This document shows positions 7,286 through 16,322 of a stretch of 64,000 nucleotides of DNA, piece after piece (the stretch's first letter is position 1; the number at the start of each line of letters is the position of its first letter). The stretch comes from Prosthecobacter sp. (GTDB lineage: Bacteria > Verrucomicrobiota > Verrucomicrobiia > Verrucomicrobiales > Verrucomicrobiaceae), in NCBI RefSeq assembly GCF_029946185.1, contig NZ_JAQSEA010000059.1, positions 1 to 64,000 of the forward strand, written 5' to 3'. A program made the translations under genes and the position numbers. The notes beneath the pieces are model-generated. The model was given only the letters and a program-made list of their open reading frames with translations. It was not told where the DNA came from and did no database searches.

Positions 7286-8349
7286 CTCTGCGCCGCCGCA
7301 TCTTGTTTTACTATGCCGCCACGCTCAGCGTGTCGCTCGTCATCGTCGCGTTCTGGAGCTGGTTCGAATTCAACGAGCAGCGCGATGCGGCACTGCGCGG
7401 CGGTGCCGAGGCAGCCTTGAAGCACAACCCTCTCGTTGAAACAGTCGAAATCATTCTCCTGGGCGGCCTGCCCGCTCTGCTGCTAGGCATCATCGGCGGC
7501 AGCCTCCTCATGCGCCGCGCCCTGCGCCCCATCGAAGAACTGACCGAAGCCCTCGAAAAAACCACCGCCTCAAACCTCGCCGAACCCGTGGCACGCAGCG
7601 GCAACGGCGACGAGCTCGATCGCATGTCCGCTGTTTTCAACGGCATGAAAGAGCGCCTCGGCACCTCCTTCACCCAGGCACGCGAATTCACTCTGCACGC
7701 CTCACATGAGCTCAAAACTCCACTCACCATTCTCCACGGCACACTGGAACAAATGATGGGGGACACCACCACCCCGACGGCGCATCGGGAGCGCATCACT
7801 TCCATGTTGGAGGAAGTGCAGCGCCTCTCCAGCATCGTCGGTCAGCTCGCCTTCCTTGCCAAAGCCGACGCCGGCTTGTTGGAGACCCCCCATGGCACCG
7901 TGGCTCTGCACGATCTCGTGCGCGATCTCGTGGAAGACCTCACACTCCTCTCCGCCGCGCAAAATATCAGCATCACACTCGACGCATGCCAGTCCACACA
8001 TGTGAACGGAGATCGCATGCGCCTCCGCCAGCTTCTCCTTATTCTGGGCGACAATGCCGTGAAGCATAATCACAAATACGGCAGCATCACCCTCGCCCTG
8101 CATCAAGACGAAGCTCACGTCACCTTCCGTATCACCAATACCGGTCCGGCACTCCCGCCCGATTTGCGTTCACGTGTTTTCGAGCGCTTCCTGCGTGGCG
8201 ATGCCTCTCACAGCAGCACCGTCGAGGGCAGTGGTCTCGGCCTCAGCATCGCTGAATCCATCGCCAAATCCCATCGCGGCACTCTGGTTTTCGAAGTCAT
8301 TGAAGGCGACCGCACTCAGCTCACATTGAGCCTGCCTTCTGGGCATTAA
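7282..8349 (+). CDS. Membrane sensor histidine kinase
   Basis: This 355-residue kinase has two membrane helices (~8-26 and ~56-77) enclosing a periplasmic loop of only about 30 residues. A HAMP linker follows (RRALRPIEELTEALE to ~130), then the dimerisation domain with phospho-acceptor His142 in HASHELKTPLT, then a HATPase domain with N-box NAVKHNH, G1 NTGPALP and G2 GSGLGLSIA. It should phosphorylate the regulator encoded just upstream, with which it overlaps by four bases. The very short sensor loop suggests that the signal is read within or near the membrane, or by a partner, rather than by a large binding domain as in CusS. Confidence 0.92.
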   Translation: MTLRRRILFYYAATLSVSLVIVAFWSWFEFNEQRDAALRGGAEAALKHNPLVETVEIILLGGLPALLLGIIGGSLLMRRALRPIEELTEALEKTTASNLAEPVARSGNGDELDRMSAVFNGMKERLGTSFTQAREFTLHASHELKTPLTILHGTLEQMMGDTTTPTAHRERITSMLEEVQRLSSIVGQLAFLAKADAGLLETPHGTVALHDLVRDLVEDLTLLSAAQNISITLDACQSTHVNGDRMRLRQLLLILGDNAVKHNHKYGSITLALHQDEAHVTFRITNTGPALPPDLRSRVFERFLRGDASHSSTVEGSGLGLSIAESIAKSHRGTLVFEVIEGDRTQLTLSLPSGH

Positions 8350-8405
8350 TGACGGTTCTTTCATTGGTGATCGGTTCACAAAGTCGCTTTGTGACACCTG
8401 CCGTC

Positions 8406-9731
8406 ATGAAACTCACCTCGTTCCTCGTCCCCCTCGCGGCTGCTGCGCTTGCATCATGCGCACACTATCAGGCCCGCCCGCTCTCGGCGGAGGCCAGTTC
8501 TGCGGCGTTCGCCGGTCGTTCGCTGAATGATCCCGGCCTGCGGCAGTTTCTCACCGAACAAAAAGCCGCACAGGGCACCTGGGAGGTCAATCGCCTGTCC
8601 TTGGCCGCAGCCTATTTCCATCCCGATGTCACCCTCGCCCGCGCAGAAGCGGATGAAGTCATGGCCGCCATCAAAACCGCCAAACAACGGCCAAATCCCA
8701 TCTTCACCTTCGGCCCGCAGTATGCCAGCTTTCACCGCAACGCGATCACACCGTGGTTCCTCGCTGGCAACGTGTTCTATCAAATCGAAACCGCTGGCAA
8801 ACGCACACGCCGCACAGAGCAGGCGCTGGCTGCCGCAGAAGCCGCCAGATGGCGTGTCTCCTCCCGTGCCTGGGCTGCCCGCTCACGTGTCCGCATCGCC
8901 ATGCTGGAACTCCACAGCGCCCGCGAAAACATCCGCCTGCTGGAGACAGAGGGAAACCTCCACGATGATGCGATCAAGAAACTCACCGCGCAGATGGAAG
9001 CGGGCGCTGTATCGCCCTTTGAACTGACGCAAGCACGTCTGGCGCTGAACCGCACACGCCTCGCATTACAAGATGCACAACGTCTCGCCGCGACAGGCGA
9101 CGCCAAACTCGCTGCCGCCGTGGGCGTGCCGTTGTCAGCCTTGAAAAACATCACACTCGATTTCTCATCACTCACGCGTCTGCCTGCGCAAAGCATCAGC
9201 AGCAGCCGGCGTCTTGCCCTGACACAGCGCGCTGATCTAATGGCGCTGCTCGCCGATTATGCAGCCGCAGAGTCCGCGCTTCGCTTGGAATACGCCAAAC
9301 AGTACCCCGATGTGCGGCTCGGCCCCGGCTTCGATTACAACCAAGGTCAAAACCGCTGGCAGCTCGGTGTGAGCTTGGAACTTCCCATCAATGGCAATCG
9401 CGGCCCCATCGCGCAGGCGGAGGCCAAACGTAAGACTGCCGAAGCACGATTTCTCGCGCAGCAGGACACGATTCAAGGGGAGCTGAACATTGCACTCGCG
9501 GCTTATACAGCCTCACGCAAAAAAGCGGAGACCGCCGCCACCTTGTCGCAAGATGCCGTGGCTGCTGCGGGCACCACCAAACGCATGGTCGAAGCCGGCG
9601 AGCTTTCACCACTCGAACTCACCCGCCGTCAGATTGAAGCCAGCACCGCCAGTCTCGCCCGCATGGCCGCCGACATCGAGGCGCAGACCGCTGCCGGAGC
9701 GCTGGAAGATGCCATGCAGGCCCGCCTTTGA
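8406..9731 (+). CDS. TolC-family outer-membrane efflux lipoprotein
   Basis: This is a 441-residue outer-membrane channel subunit. The start at 8406 gives a lipoprotein signal with the lipobox LASC (mature Cys near residue 18). The body has two OEP repeats made of long coiled helices, such as ALAAAEAARWRVSSRAW and TLSQDAVAAAGTTKRMVEAG, each followed by the TolC-type phrase GAVSPFELTQARLAL or GELSPLELTRRQIEA. The repeated SP(F/L)ELT pattern marks the internal duplication typical of the family. It lies between the kinase and the adaptor gene and should form the outer exit of the tripartite pump. Confidence 0.92.
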   Translation: MKLTSFLVPLAAAALASCAHYQARPLSAEASSAAFAGRSLNDPGLRQFLTEQKAAQGTWEVNRLSLAAAYFHPDVTLARAEADEVMAAIKTAKQRPNPIFTFGPQYASFHRNAITPWFLAGNVFYQIETAGKRTRRTEQALAAAEAARWRVSSRAWAARSRVRIAMLELHSARENIRLLETEGNLHDDAIKKLTAQMEAGAVSPFELTQARLALNRTRLALQDAQRLAATGDAKLAAAVGVPLSALKNITLDFSSLTRLPAQSISSSRRLALTQRADLMALLADYAAAESALRLEYAKQYPDVRLGPGFDYNQGQNRWQLGVSLELPINGNRGPIAQAEAKRKTAEARFLAQQDTIQGELNIALAAYTASRKKAETAATLSQDAVAAAGTTKRMVEAGELSPLELTRRQIEASTASLARMAADIEAQTAAGALEDAMQARL

Positions 9732-9749
9732 TTTTCACCCACGCATACC

Positions 9750-10730
9750 ATGAAAACATTCGCCCCCATTGCTCTCCTGCTCGCAGTGAGTTCGCTCCAC
9801 GCCGCCGATTCAGGGGGTGCTGCACCCGCCGCCGTGACCAAAGAAGGCGATCTCGTCGTCATCACGCTCAAGCCCGACGCCGAGCAGCGTCTGCGGTTGA
9901 AAGTCGTACCCGTGGAAAAACGACGTGTGCCCGGCACGCGCCTCTTCTCAGGTGAAGTCGTTTATCCATTGGGCGGCGAAGGCAGCGGCGTCGCACCCGT
10001 GCTCGGTGGCACGCTGGATGAAGTGCTGCGTCTCGCCGATTTGCAAGCCGCTGCAGATGGTCGCGTTCTTCAAGCCAGGGTGCAGATCGATGCCGCGAAG
10101 ATTGCCGTCGAACGCGCACAAAAAGTACTCAATGCCGAGGCCGGCAGCGTTCGCTCCGTCGATGAAGCCAAGACCGCCCTTTCTCTCGCCGAAGGCACGA
10201 TGACCACGGCCAAAGCGCAACGCGACATCCTCGGCGATCCCGTGGGCAAAATGAGCGGCAACAAGCGCGCCTGGGTGCGTGTAGCGATCTACAGCGGCGA
10301 AATCAATCTCCTCGATGCCAAAGCACCCGCGAGCATTCGCACGCTGGGTTATGATGCCAAAAGCCAGAGCGCCGGGCCCGTCGCTGGTCCACCCACGGCC
10401 AATGCACTCACCAATACCGTGGACTGGTATTATCAACTTCCTGCCGCCAGCACTTTGCGCGCAGGTGAACGCATTGCCGTCGAGATTCCGACGCTGGCCA
10501 GTCAGGAAGAGCATCTCGTCATTCCATTCAACGCAGTGCTGCATGACATCAACGGTGGCCAGTGGGTCTACGCCCAGACTGCTGAGCACGTTTACACGCG
10601 AAAGCGCATTCAGGTCGCCCGCCTTGCCGGCACCGACGCAGTCCTGACCAGCGGTCCAGCCGCCGGCACCAAGATTGTGACCGATGGCTCGGCCGAGCTC
10701 TTTGGCACGGAATTCATGACCGGGAAATAA
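9750..10730 (+). CDS. Periplasmic adaptor (membrane-fusion) subunit of the RND pump
   Basis: This 326-residue secreted protein has a signal peptide ([18 protein letters not shown]). It shows the adaptor order: a strand region ([21 protein letters not shown]), a lipoyl/hairpin segment ([25 protein letters not shown]), a beta-barrel part ([13 protein letters not shown]) and a membrane-proximal end ([21 protein letters not shown]). It would link the inner-membrane pump to the TolC channel. It is somewhat shorter than CusB-like proteins. No Met-rich metal-binding N-terminus is visible, so a copper or silver role is not supported. The pump gene starts five bases downstream. Confidence 0.9.
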   Translation: MKTFAPIALLLAVSSLHAADSGGAAPAAVTKEGDLVVITLKPDAEQRLRLKVVPVEKRRVPGTRLFSGEVVYPLGGEGSGVAPVLGGTLDEVLRLADLQAAADGRVLQARVQIDAAKIAVERAQKVLNAEAGSVRSVDEAKTALSLAEGTMTTAKAQRDILGDPVGKMSGNKRAWVRVAIYSGEINLLDAKAPASIRTLGYDAKSQSAGPVAGPPTANALTNTVDWYYQLPAASTLRAGERIAVEIPTLASQEEHLVIPFNAVLHDINGGQWVYAQTAEHVYTRKRIQVARLAGTDAVLTSGPAAGTKIVTDGSAELFGTEFMTGK

Positions 10731-10734
10731 CGCC

Positions 10735-13700
10735 ATGCTGAATGCCATTGTTTCTTGGGCGCTAAACATGCGCGTGCTCGTTGTTGCTGGCGCACTGGCG
10801 CTGCTGCTCGTCGGCATCAATGCGACGAAGGATGCACCTCTGGATGTGTTCCCGGAATTCGCACCGCCGCTCGTCGAAGTTCAAACTGAAGCACCGGGCC
10901 TTTCCACCGAAGAAGTCGATGCGCTCGTCACAGTGCCGCTGGAAAATTCGCTCAACGGCCTGCCCTTCCTCAAAACGTTGCGCTCAAAATCAGTACTCGG
11001 TTTGTCATCCGTCGTGATGATCTTCGACACCGGCACCGACATCCTCAAAGCCCGCCAGCTTGTACAAGAACGGTTGAATCTCGCGCAGAATCGACTGCCT
11101 GCCGTGGTGAAGCCCCCGGTGCTCATGTCGCCGTACTCCTCCTTGAGCCGTGTGCTCAAAATCGGACTCACCTCGAAGACATTGTCGCAGATGGATCTCA
11201 GCGAACTGGCACGCTGGACGATCCGCCCTCGTCTCATGTCGGTGCGTGGCGTCGCCAATGTCGCCATCTGGGGACAGCGCGACAAGCAGTTTCAGGTGCT
11301 CGTCGATCCCCAGCGCCTCCGCGCCTCCGGTGTGACGCTGGATGCGATCACCAAAGCAGCCGGTGACGCCGCAGTGATCAGCGCCGGCGGCTTCATCGAC
11401 ACACCCAATCAGCGTCTCAGCGTGGCGCAGCTTGCCTTGATCGTCACCCCCGAGGATCTCGCACGCACCGTGGTCGAATTTCGCAATGGCGCTCCCATCC
11501 GCCTCGGCGACGTCGCGGAGGTGAAGATCGGCAATCCAGCACCGATTGGTGATGGCGTCATCAATGATGGCCCGGGCATCCTCCTCATCGTCGAAAAGCA
11601 GCCCTGGGGCAACACGCTCGATGTCACCAAAGGCGTGGAGCAAATGCTGGAGGAGCTCAAGCCCGCCCTTCCTGGAGTGGATGTGGACAGCACCATCTTC
11701 CGCCCCGCCACCTTCATTCAGCTCTCCATGGATCACCTCACCGAGGCGCTGTGGCTCGGCTGTCTGCTCGTCGTCGTCGTGCTCGCGCTGTTCCTCGGCG
11801 ACTGGCGCACCACCATCATCAGCCTCACCGCCATCCCGCTCTCGCTGGCCATTGCCTTGCTCTTCCTCGCCTGGCGTGGTGAAACGATCAACACCATGAT
11901 CCTCGCCGGCCTCATCATCGCCCTCGGCGAAGTGGTCGATGACGCCATCATCGATGTGGAAAACATCCTCCGCCGTCTGCGGCAGAACGCCACGCTTGCC
12001 ACGCCAAAACCAAAGCTGCGCGTCGTGCTCGATGCCTCGCTGGAGGTGCGCAGCGCTGTCGTTTACGCCAGCGTCATCATCGTGCTGGTGTTCATCCCCG
12101 TGTTTTTCCTGCCGGGTCTGGCAGGCACGTTTTTCAGACCTCTGGCGCTGTCCTACATTCTCGCCATCAGCGCCTCCCTCGTCGTGGCACTGACCGTCAC
12201 ACCCGCATTGAGCCTGATGCTGCTCAATGTCAAAACAGGACACCATCGCGATGCCTTTGTCGCTCGCGGACTCAAGGCCGCCTACCGTGCTATATTGCCA
12301 ATGTTTGCACGCAGCCCATGGCTCGCACTGCTCGTTCTCACCGGTGCCTTCGCCTTCACCGGCTTCATCTGGCACACCCAGCTCAAAGAGGAGTTTCTGC
12401 CCAACTTCAAAGAGCGCGACTTCCTCATGCACTGGCTGGAAAAGCCAAATACCTCGGTTGAGGCAAGCACCCGCATCACCATCGCCGCCAGCAAAGATCT
12501 GCGCGCGATTCCCGGCGTGCGAAATCTCGGCGCTCACATCGGTCGCGCGGAAGTAGCCGACGAAGTCGTGGGTCCGGACTTCACCGAACTATGGATCAGC
12601 CTCGACCCCAACGTGGACTACGATGAAACCATTCACAAAGCGCAGGCCGTAGTCGATGGCTACCCCGGCCTCACCCGCGACCTCCTCACCTTTTTGCGCG
12701 AGCGCGTGAAGGAAGTCCTCACCGGCGCCAGCGCCAGCATCGTCGTGCGCATTTTCGGCGCCGATCTCGACGTCCTGCGTGATCGCGCCGCAGCCGTCGG
12801 TGCCACCTTGAAGGATGTTCCCGGTGTCAGCGCCTTAAAGGTCGAATCCCTCACACTCGTGCCGCAGATCACCGTCAAGCTCCGCCCCGAATCCGCCGCG
12901 CTGCACGGCCTCACAGCGGGCAAAGTACGCCAGGCCGTGACCACGCTCATCAGCGGGCGAAAAGTCGGCGAGGTGTATCAGGACCAGCGCGTGCATGATG
13001 TCACCGTCTGGAGCCTGCCCGCAGTCCGCGCCGACTACACCACGCTGCGCGAACTCCTCATCGAAACACCCGCTGGCGGCCATGTGCGCCTCGCCGATGT
13101 GGCAGATCTCGCCATCGTCCCCACACCCAATGCCATCAAACGCGAAGGCGCTTCACGCCGCATCGACGTGACCTGCAACGTCACCGGCCGCGCTCTGGGA
13201 GAAGTCGCCAAGGAGATCGAAGAGCGCGTCAATAAAGTCCAGTTTCCCGCAGGCTATCATCCTGAAATTCTCGGTGAATGGGCCGAGCGCCAGTCTGCCC
13301 AAAGCCGCCTCGGCTGGCTCGCCCTCGCATCCTTTGCAGGCATCCTTGCCCTCCTCCTCGCCGACTTCCAATCACCACGTCTGGTCCTGCTCATCGCGCT
13401 CACCCTGCCCTTTGCCCTCATCGGCGGCGTCATGGCTGCATGGTTGGGCGGCGGCGTGCTCTCACTCGGTTCACTCGTCGGCTTTGTCACAGTCCTCGGC
13501 ATTGCTGCCCGCAATGGCATCCTGCTCGTCAGCCACTACCGCCATTTGCAGACCGACGAAGGCCGCCCCTTCGGACTCGATCTCGTGCTGGAAGGCAGCG
13601 TCGAGCGCCTCGTCCCCATCCTCATGACCGCCTCCACCGCCGCCCTCGCCCTGCTCCCCCTCGTCCTCAAAGGCAACGTCCCCGGCAACGAAATCGAACG

Positions 13701-13812
13701 CCCCATGGCCCTCGTCATCCTCGGCGGCCTCGTCACCAGCACCCTGCTGAATCTATTTCTCCTGCCCGCCCTGTATGCCCGGTTTGGCCGAGTCATCAAC
13801 AAGGGAATTTGA
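10735..13812 (+). CDS. RND-superfamily efflux permease
   Basis: This 1025-residue inner-membrane pump is of the CusA/CzcA type by length and opening (N-terminal TM1, then [20 protein letters not shown]). It has the two-fold RND repeat and twelve expected helices. The TM4 proton-relay motif reads [15 protein letters not shown]. The VD and EN acidic positions are kept, but the upstream DFG of CzcA-like pumps is replaced by ALG, and extra acids (E, D, D) appear. The Met triad used by CusA for Cu/Ag is not apparent where expected. The substrate is therefore open, with heavy metals only one option. It ends the regulator-kinase-TolC-adaptor-pump operon. Confidence 0.92.
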   Translation: MLNAIVSWALNMRVLVVAGALALLLVGINATKDAPLDVFPEFAPPLVEVQTEAPGLSTEEVDALVTVPLENSLNGLPFLKTLRSKSVLGLSSVVMIFDTGTDILKARQLVQERLNLAQNRLPAVVKPPVLMSPYSSLSRVLKIGLTSKTLSQMDLSELARWTIRPRLMSVRGVANVAIWGQRDKQFQVLVDPQRLRASGVTLDAITKAAGDAAVISAGGFIDTPNQRLSVAQLALIVTPEDLARTVVEFRNGAPIRLGDVAEVKIGNPAPIGDGVINDGPGILLIVEKQPWGNTLDVTKGVEQMLEELKPALPGVDVDSTIFRPATFIQLSMDHLTEALWLGCLLVVVVLALFLGDWRTTIISLTAIPLSLAIALLFLAWRGETINTMILAGLIIALGEVVDDAIIDVENILRRLRQNATLATPKPKLRVVLDASLEVRSAVVYASVIIVLVFIPVFFLPGLAGTFFRPLALSYILAISASLVVALTVTPALSLMLLNVKTGHHRDAFVARGLKAAYRAILPMFARSPWLALLVLTGAFAFTGFIWHTQLKEEFLPNFKERDFLMHWLEKPNTSVEASTRITIAASKDLRAIPGVRNLGAHIGRAEVADEVVGPDFTELWISLDPNVDYDETIHKAQAVVDGYPGLTRDLLTFLRERVKEVLTGASASIVVRIFGADLDVLRDRAAAVGATLKDVPGVSALKVESLTLVPQITVKLRPESAALHGLTAGKVRQAVTTLISGRKVGEVYQDQRVHDVTVWSLPAVRADYTTLRELLIETPAGGHVRLADVADLAIVPTPNAIKREGASRRIDVTCNVTGRALGEVAKEIEERVNKVQFPAGYHPEILGEWAERQSAQSRLGWLALASFAGILALLLADFQSPRLVLLIALTLPFALIGGVMAAWLGGGVLSLGSLVGFVTVLGIAARNGILLVSHYRHLQTDEGRPFGLDLVLEGSVERLVPILMTASTAALALLPLVLKGNVPGNEIERPMALVILGGLVTSTLLNLFLLPALYARFGRVINKGI

Positions 13813-13855
13813 CTTGGATGTAATCATGCCCGATTAGCTCAATCTCAAAAATTCA

Positions 13856-13930
13856 GCGCGGATAGCTCAGTGGTAGAGCGGCTCGCTTACACCGAGTTGG
13901 TCGGGGGTTCGAATCCCTCTCCGCGTACCA
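13856..13930 (+). tRNA. tRNA-Val (anticodon TAC)
   Basis: A full cloverleaf is readable. The acceptor stem GCGCGGA pairs with TCCGCGT, the D arm is GCTCAGTGGTAGAGC, the anticodon stem is GCTCG/CGAGT with loop CTTACAC (anticodon TAC), and the T arm contains GGTTCGAATCC. The 3' CCA is encoded (13928-13930). It lies 43 bases after the RND pump and 550 bases before the low-GC defence-type module. tRNA genes are common integration sites, but I found no copy of its 3' end on the far side. Confidence 0.95.
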
Positions 13931-14484
13931 TCTTCCGCCTCAAAAGAGGGGAAGACCAAAGAAAGCCCCTCAAACGGGATGCCTGCCTCGAATAGAACAC
14001 AGTTGCAGCGTGCGTTTTCGCCATCCCTCAAAGTGGATGGAAGAGTCCCCAAACCCAAAGCAAGGCAACCCCACCTGGATGGCGGAGCCATCCCAGCCTG
14101 TAGCGAGGGGTTGAGCGCAGCGACACCCCTCGTCCAAGACAAACACCCCACACCTGCCTTCGCATCGCGTAGCGATGCCAGCGCTTTCCGGGGAGAACTC
14201 ACCCGCTGGCCCACACTTATCAGGGCGGCAATAACTTAGGTGCGCATCACCCAAGGAATTATGAACGATTTGCCAGAGTGGGGGGGATCCCCTATGCGAG
14301 CACAATTGGTGATACGTTTTGCTCATCCCGCATGGTGCCATCACGGGGAATATGACTTTGGAGGGATTGGCGTCTCGGTACGAGGAACGGGCAGGTTAGA
14401 ATCCAATGCAGTATGCTTTAAACATGATGTCTGCCAGCACTTATGTCCTAAAGCACAGGTGCAATAATTGCGACCTGCTATTAT
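13931..14484. other. Intergenic region between tRNA-Val and the nuclease-helicase module
   Basis: Apart from the hairpin cluster at 14021-14178, I see no gene. The part from about 14240 to 14484 is less GC-rich than the left flank and may be the edge of an acquired segment. A short palindrome-like GGGGGGATCCCC occurs near 14281-14292. Confidence 0.4.
14021..14178. repeat. Cluster of four hairpins downstream of tRNA-Val
   Basis: Four stem-loops follow each other: 14021-14040 (CCATCC/GGATGG), 14077-14093 (GGATGGC/GCCATCC, loop GGA), 14104-14132 (CGAGGGG/CCCCTCG) and 14162-14178 (GCATCGC/GCGATGC, loop GTA). No open frame in the stretch looks real. The arrangement resembles a composite intergenic repeat or structured RNA rather than one terminator. 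Confidence 0.6.
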
Positions 14485-16320
14485 TTAAGCAGTAGTAATT
14501 TGGTTATCGTTGAACAACCCTTTTGCAATCAACTCCGCCCGTGTCGCTTCTGGCGCTGGTGTGAAGAAAAGAATTTTTAGATGCTGCTCAGCGCGAGAGA
14601 AGCACACATAGGCAAGTTTCCGTCCGCGTTCCTGTTGCCCCTCGGTTGGTTCACCAGCGATTCCCGGCGTTAGCAATTTCGAGAAGCTGTATTGGTTCCA
14701 ATTTGCCTCAACGTCATCAAAGACCACAAGGACATTCGGATACTCTTCCCCCTTCACCCCATGCTGTGTGCTGTATGGCGTGTTCTCTTCGATGAATTCT
14801 CGGTATGCAAAAAGCTCACTTGTCGGCATGACGAAAAAACCGTCCGCGAGCCAATCCCCCTTTTCTTCACTGTGCGCTTCGTCATCATATTCTTCGGCGC
14901 GAGGTGGCCTTGCAAGCTGCTCCGCAAGGCGATCCGACACACGTATTAGGTTGTTATCTCTACAATAGACGAGCGCGTCTTTGGTGGTCGCCGCATCCCA
15001 GATTCTAGCCAGATCCCCAAGTTGAGCTTTCGACTGATCGATCATATCTTTGAGTTTGCGGTTCGCGTTCGGGCCGTGCGGATCATATGCAGGGCTGTTA
15101 GTGCGCAAAATGTCTATGACCCGCCTGTTTGCTCCGTTGGCTGATGATTCAATGAGCGGGCAAATGACTTCGAGAAACGGCTTTAGGAGATGGTGTTCTC
15201 CTGCCTCATAATCATCCTGTGTGCGCTGCGACGCATATGGCCCGGTGAATAGCTGTTGCAGGCCAGAAAATTTCAAGCGTCGTGCGATCATCTGACGCAC
15301 TAGAAAGAGCCGAATGACCTCGGGGTTGTCTGCCCAGCCCCAGCCTTCAATCGCCTGGTCCATTGCAGCAAGCGCACGGTCTAGTTGGGCATCCGAGTAA
15401 CGCTTGCGCGGACCTTCGGGCGCTTCCGCTCTAACCAATCGTATCTCAACACTACCTTGCACGTTGGCGTTGGAGCCTGCCGCCACTTGCTCAACATCGG
15501 TTCGAAAGGCATTCAAGAACGCAATTACCTGCGGTGAGCAACGAAAATTCTCGACTTTCGTTATTGATAGCCCGCCCTCTGGAGGTGCGAAGTCGCCCGC
15601 TCTCCCTTCATAAATCTGCTGCCACGGATCACCGAAATACCCGACCAACGGCAAGCCAGCTGCTCCACAGGTTTGGTTTAGCCCTTCGACGATTGGCACG
15701 TAAGTGTCCTGCGCTTCATCGACAAAGATGAAGGGGTAGCGCACACCAATCAGGCGGCGAAAATTAGTTCGTTCGCGGAAAAGGTAGCCGGCAATCTCAA
15801 TAATGTCATCGTGGCTCAATTTGCCGTTCAGATAATCGCTAAACGCGACATCATCGTATGAAAAATCTGTTACATCAGGCAGTCCAGCCAGTTCTTTCTC
15901 AAGTCTGGCAACTTTCTCTCGCGCCTTGCGCGCTGTTTTGGTGTCCTTGCCGTTATCGTCTTCCGCTGCTTTGGCGATCAAAGCAGGTAAGCGAGCATTT
16001 TGTAGTGCCTCTCGAATATCGCGCTGAAAACGGCTGATCTCGCTCCACAAGAAGCTATGCAGTGTCGACACATAATAGAGGTCATCAAAACCTAGCCTTA
16101 GCCGAATGACTTCGACAGCTCGATTGGTGAACGTGATGCAGGCGATGCGCTGTCCGTTTTGGCGCAGCGTCGCTCCTTGCGTTGCTCGAATTTCCGCAAG
16201 TGCGTCAACAAGTGAGGTGGTTTTACCGGAACCAGCACCCGCGATCAGCGCGAAACTGCGATGCGTGGCAAGGCACTCTCGAACGGCTTGATCTGCAACA
16301 GTTTGAACGCGGTCAGGCAT
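14485..16320 (-). CDS. UvrD/Rep-like superfamily 1 helicase (GajB-like)
   Basis: This is a 611-residue SF1 helicase. Visible motifs are Q-like residues at the N-terminus, Walker A AGAGSGKTTSL (~27-37), motif Ia ITFTNRAVEVIR, TLHSFLW, Walker B FIFVDEAQDTY, motif III GDPWQQIY, motif IV ENFRCSPQVI, motif V HGVKGEEYPNVLVV and motif VI YVCFSRAEQHLK. The start at 16320 (MPDRVQTV) sits two bases after the stop of the OLD-family gene, so they are co-transcribed. A longer frame would start inside that gene. Such a helicase paired with a class 2 OLD nuclease is the Gabija arrangement. It is longer than GajB of Bacillus cereus (about 494 residues). Lower GC than its neighbours suggests transfer. Confidence 0.88.
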   Translation of the reverse strand: MPDRVQTVADQAVRECLATHRSFALIAGAGSGKTTSLVDALAEIRATQGATLRQNGQRIACITFTNRAVEVIRLRLGFDDLYYVSTLHSFLWSEISRFQRDIREALQNARLPALIAKAAEDDNGKDTKTARKAREKVARLEKELAGLPDVTDFSYDDVAFSDYLNGKLSHDDIIEIAGYLFRERTNFRRLIGVRYPFIFVDEAQDTYVPIVEGLNQTCGAAGLPLVGYFGDPWQQIYEGRAGDFAPPEGGLSITKVENFRCSPQVIAFLNAFRTDVEQVAAGSNANVQGSVEIRLVRAEAPEGPRKRYSDAQLDRALAAMDQAIEGWGWADNPEVIRLFLVRQMIARRLKFSGLQQLFTGPYASQRTQDDYEAGEHHLLKPFLEVICPLIESSANGANRRVIDILRTNSPAYDPHGPNANRKLKDMIDQSKAQLGDLARIWDAATTKDALVYCRDNNLIRVSDRLAEQLARPPRAEEYDDEAHSEEKGDWLADGFFVMPTSELFAYREFIEENTPYSTQHGVKGEEYPNVLVVFDDVEANWNQYSFSKLLTPGIAGEPTEGQQERGRKLAYVCFSRAEQHLKILFFTPAPEATRAELIAKGLFNDNQITTA

Positions 16321-16322
16321 AT

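Noticed and set aside
11005-12537. Open frame on the minus strand (about 510 residues)
   Set aside because: Antisense to the RND permease, with shadow-type composition and no domain.
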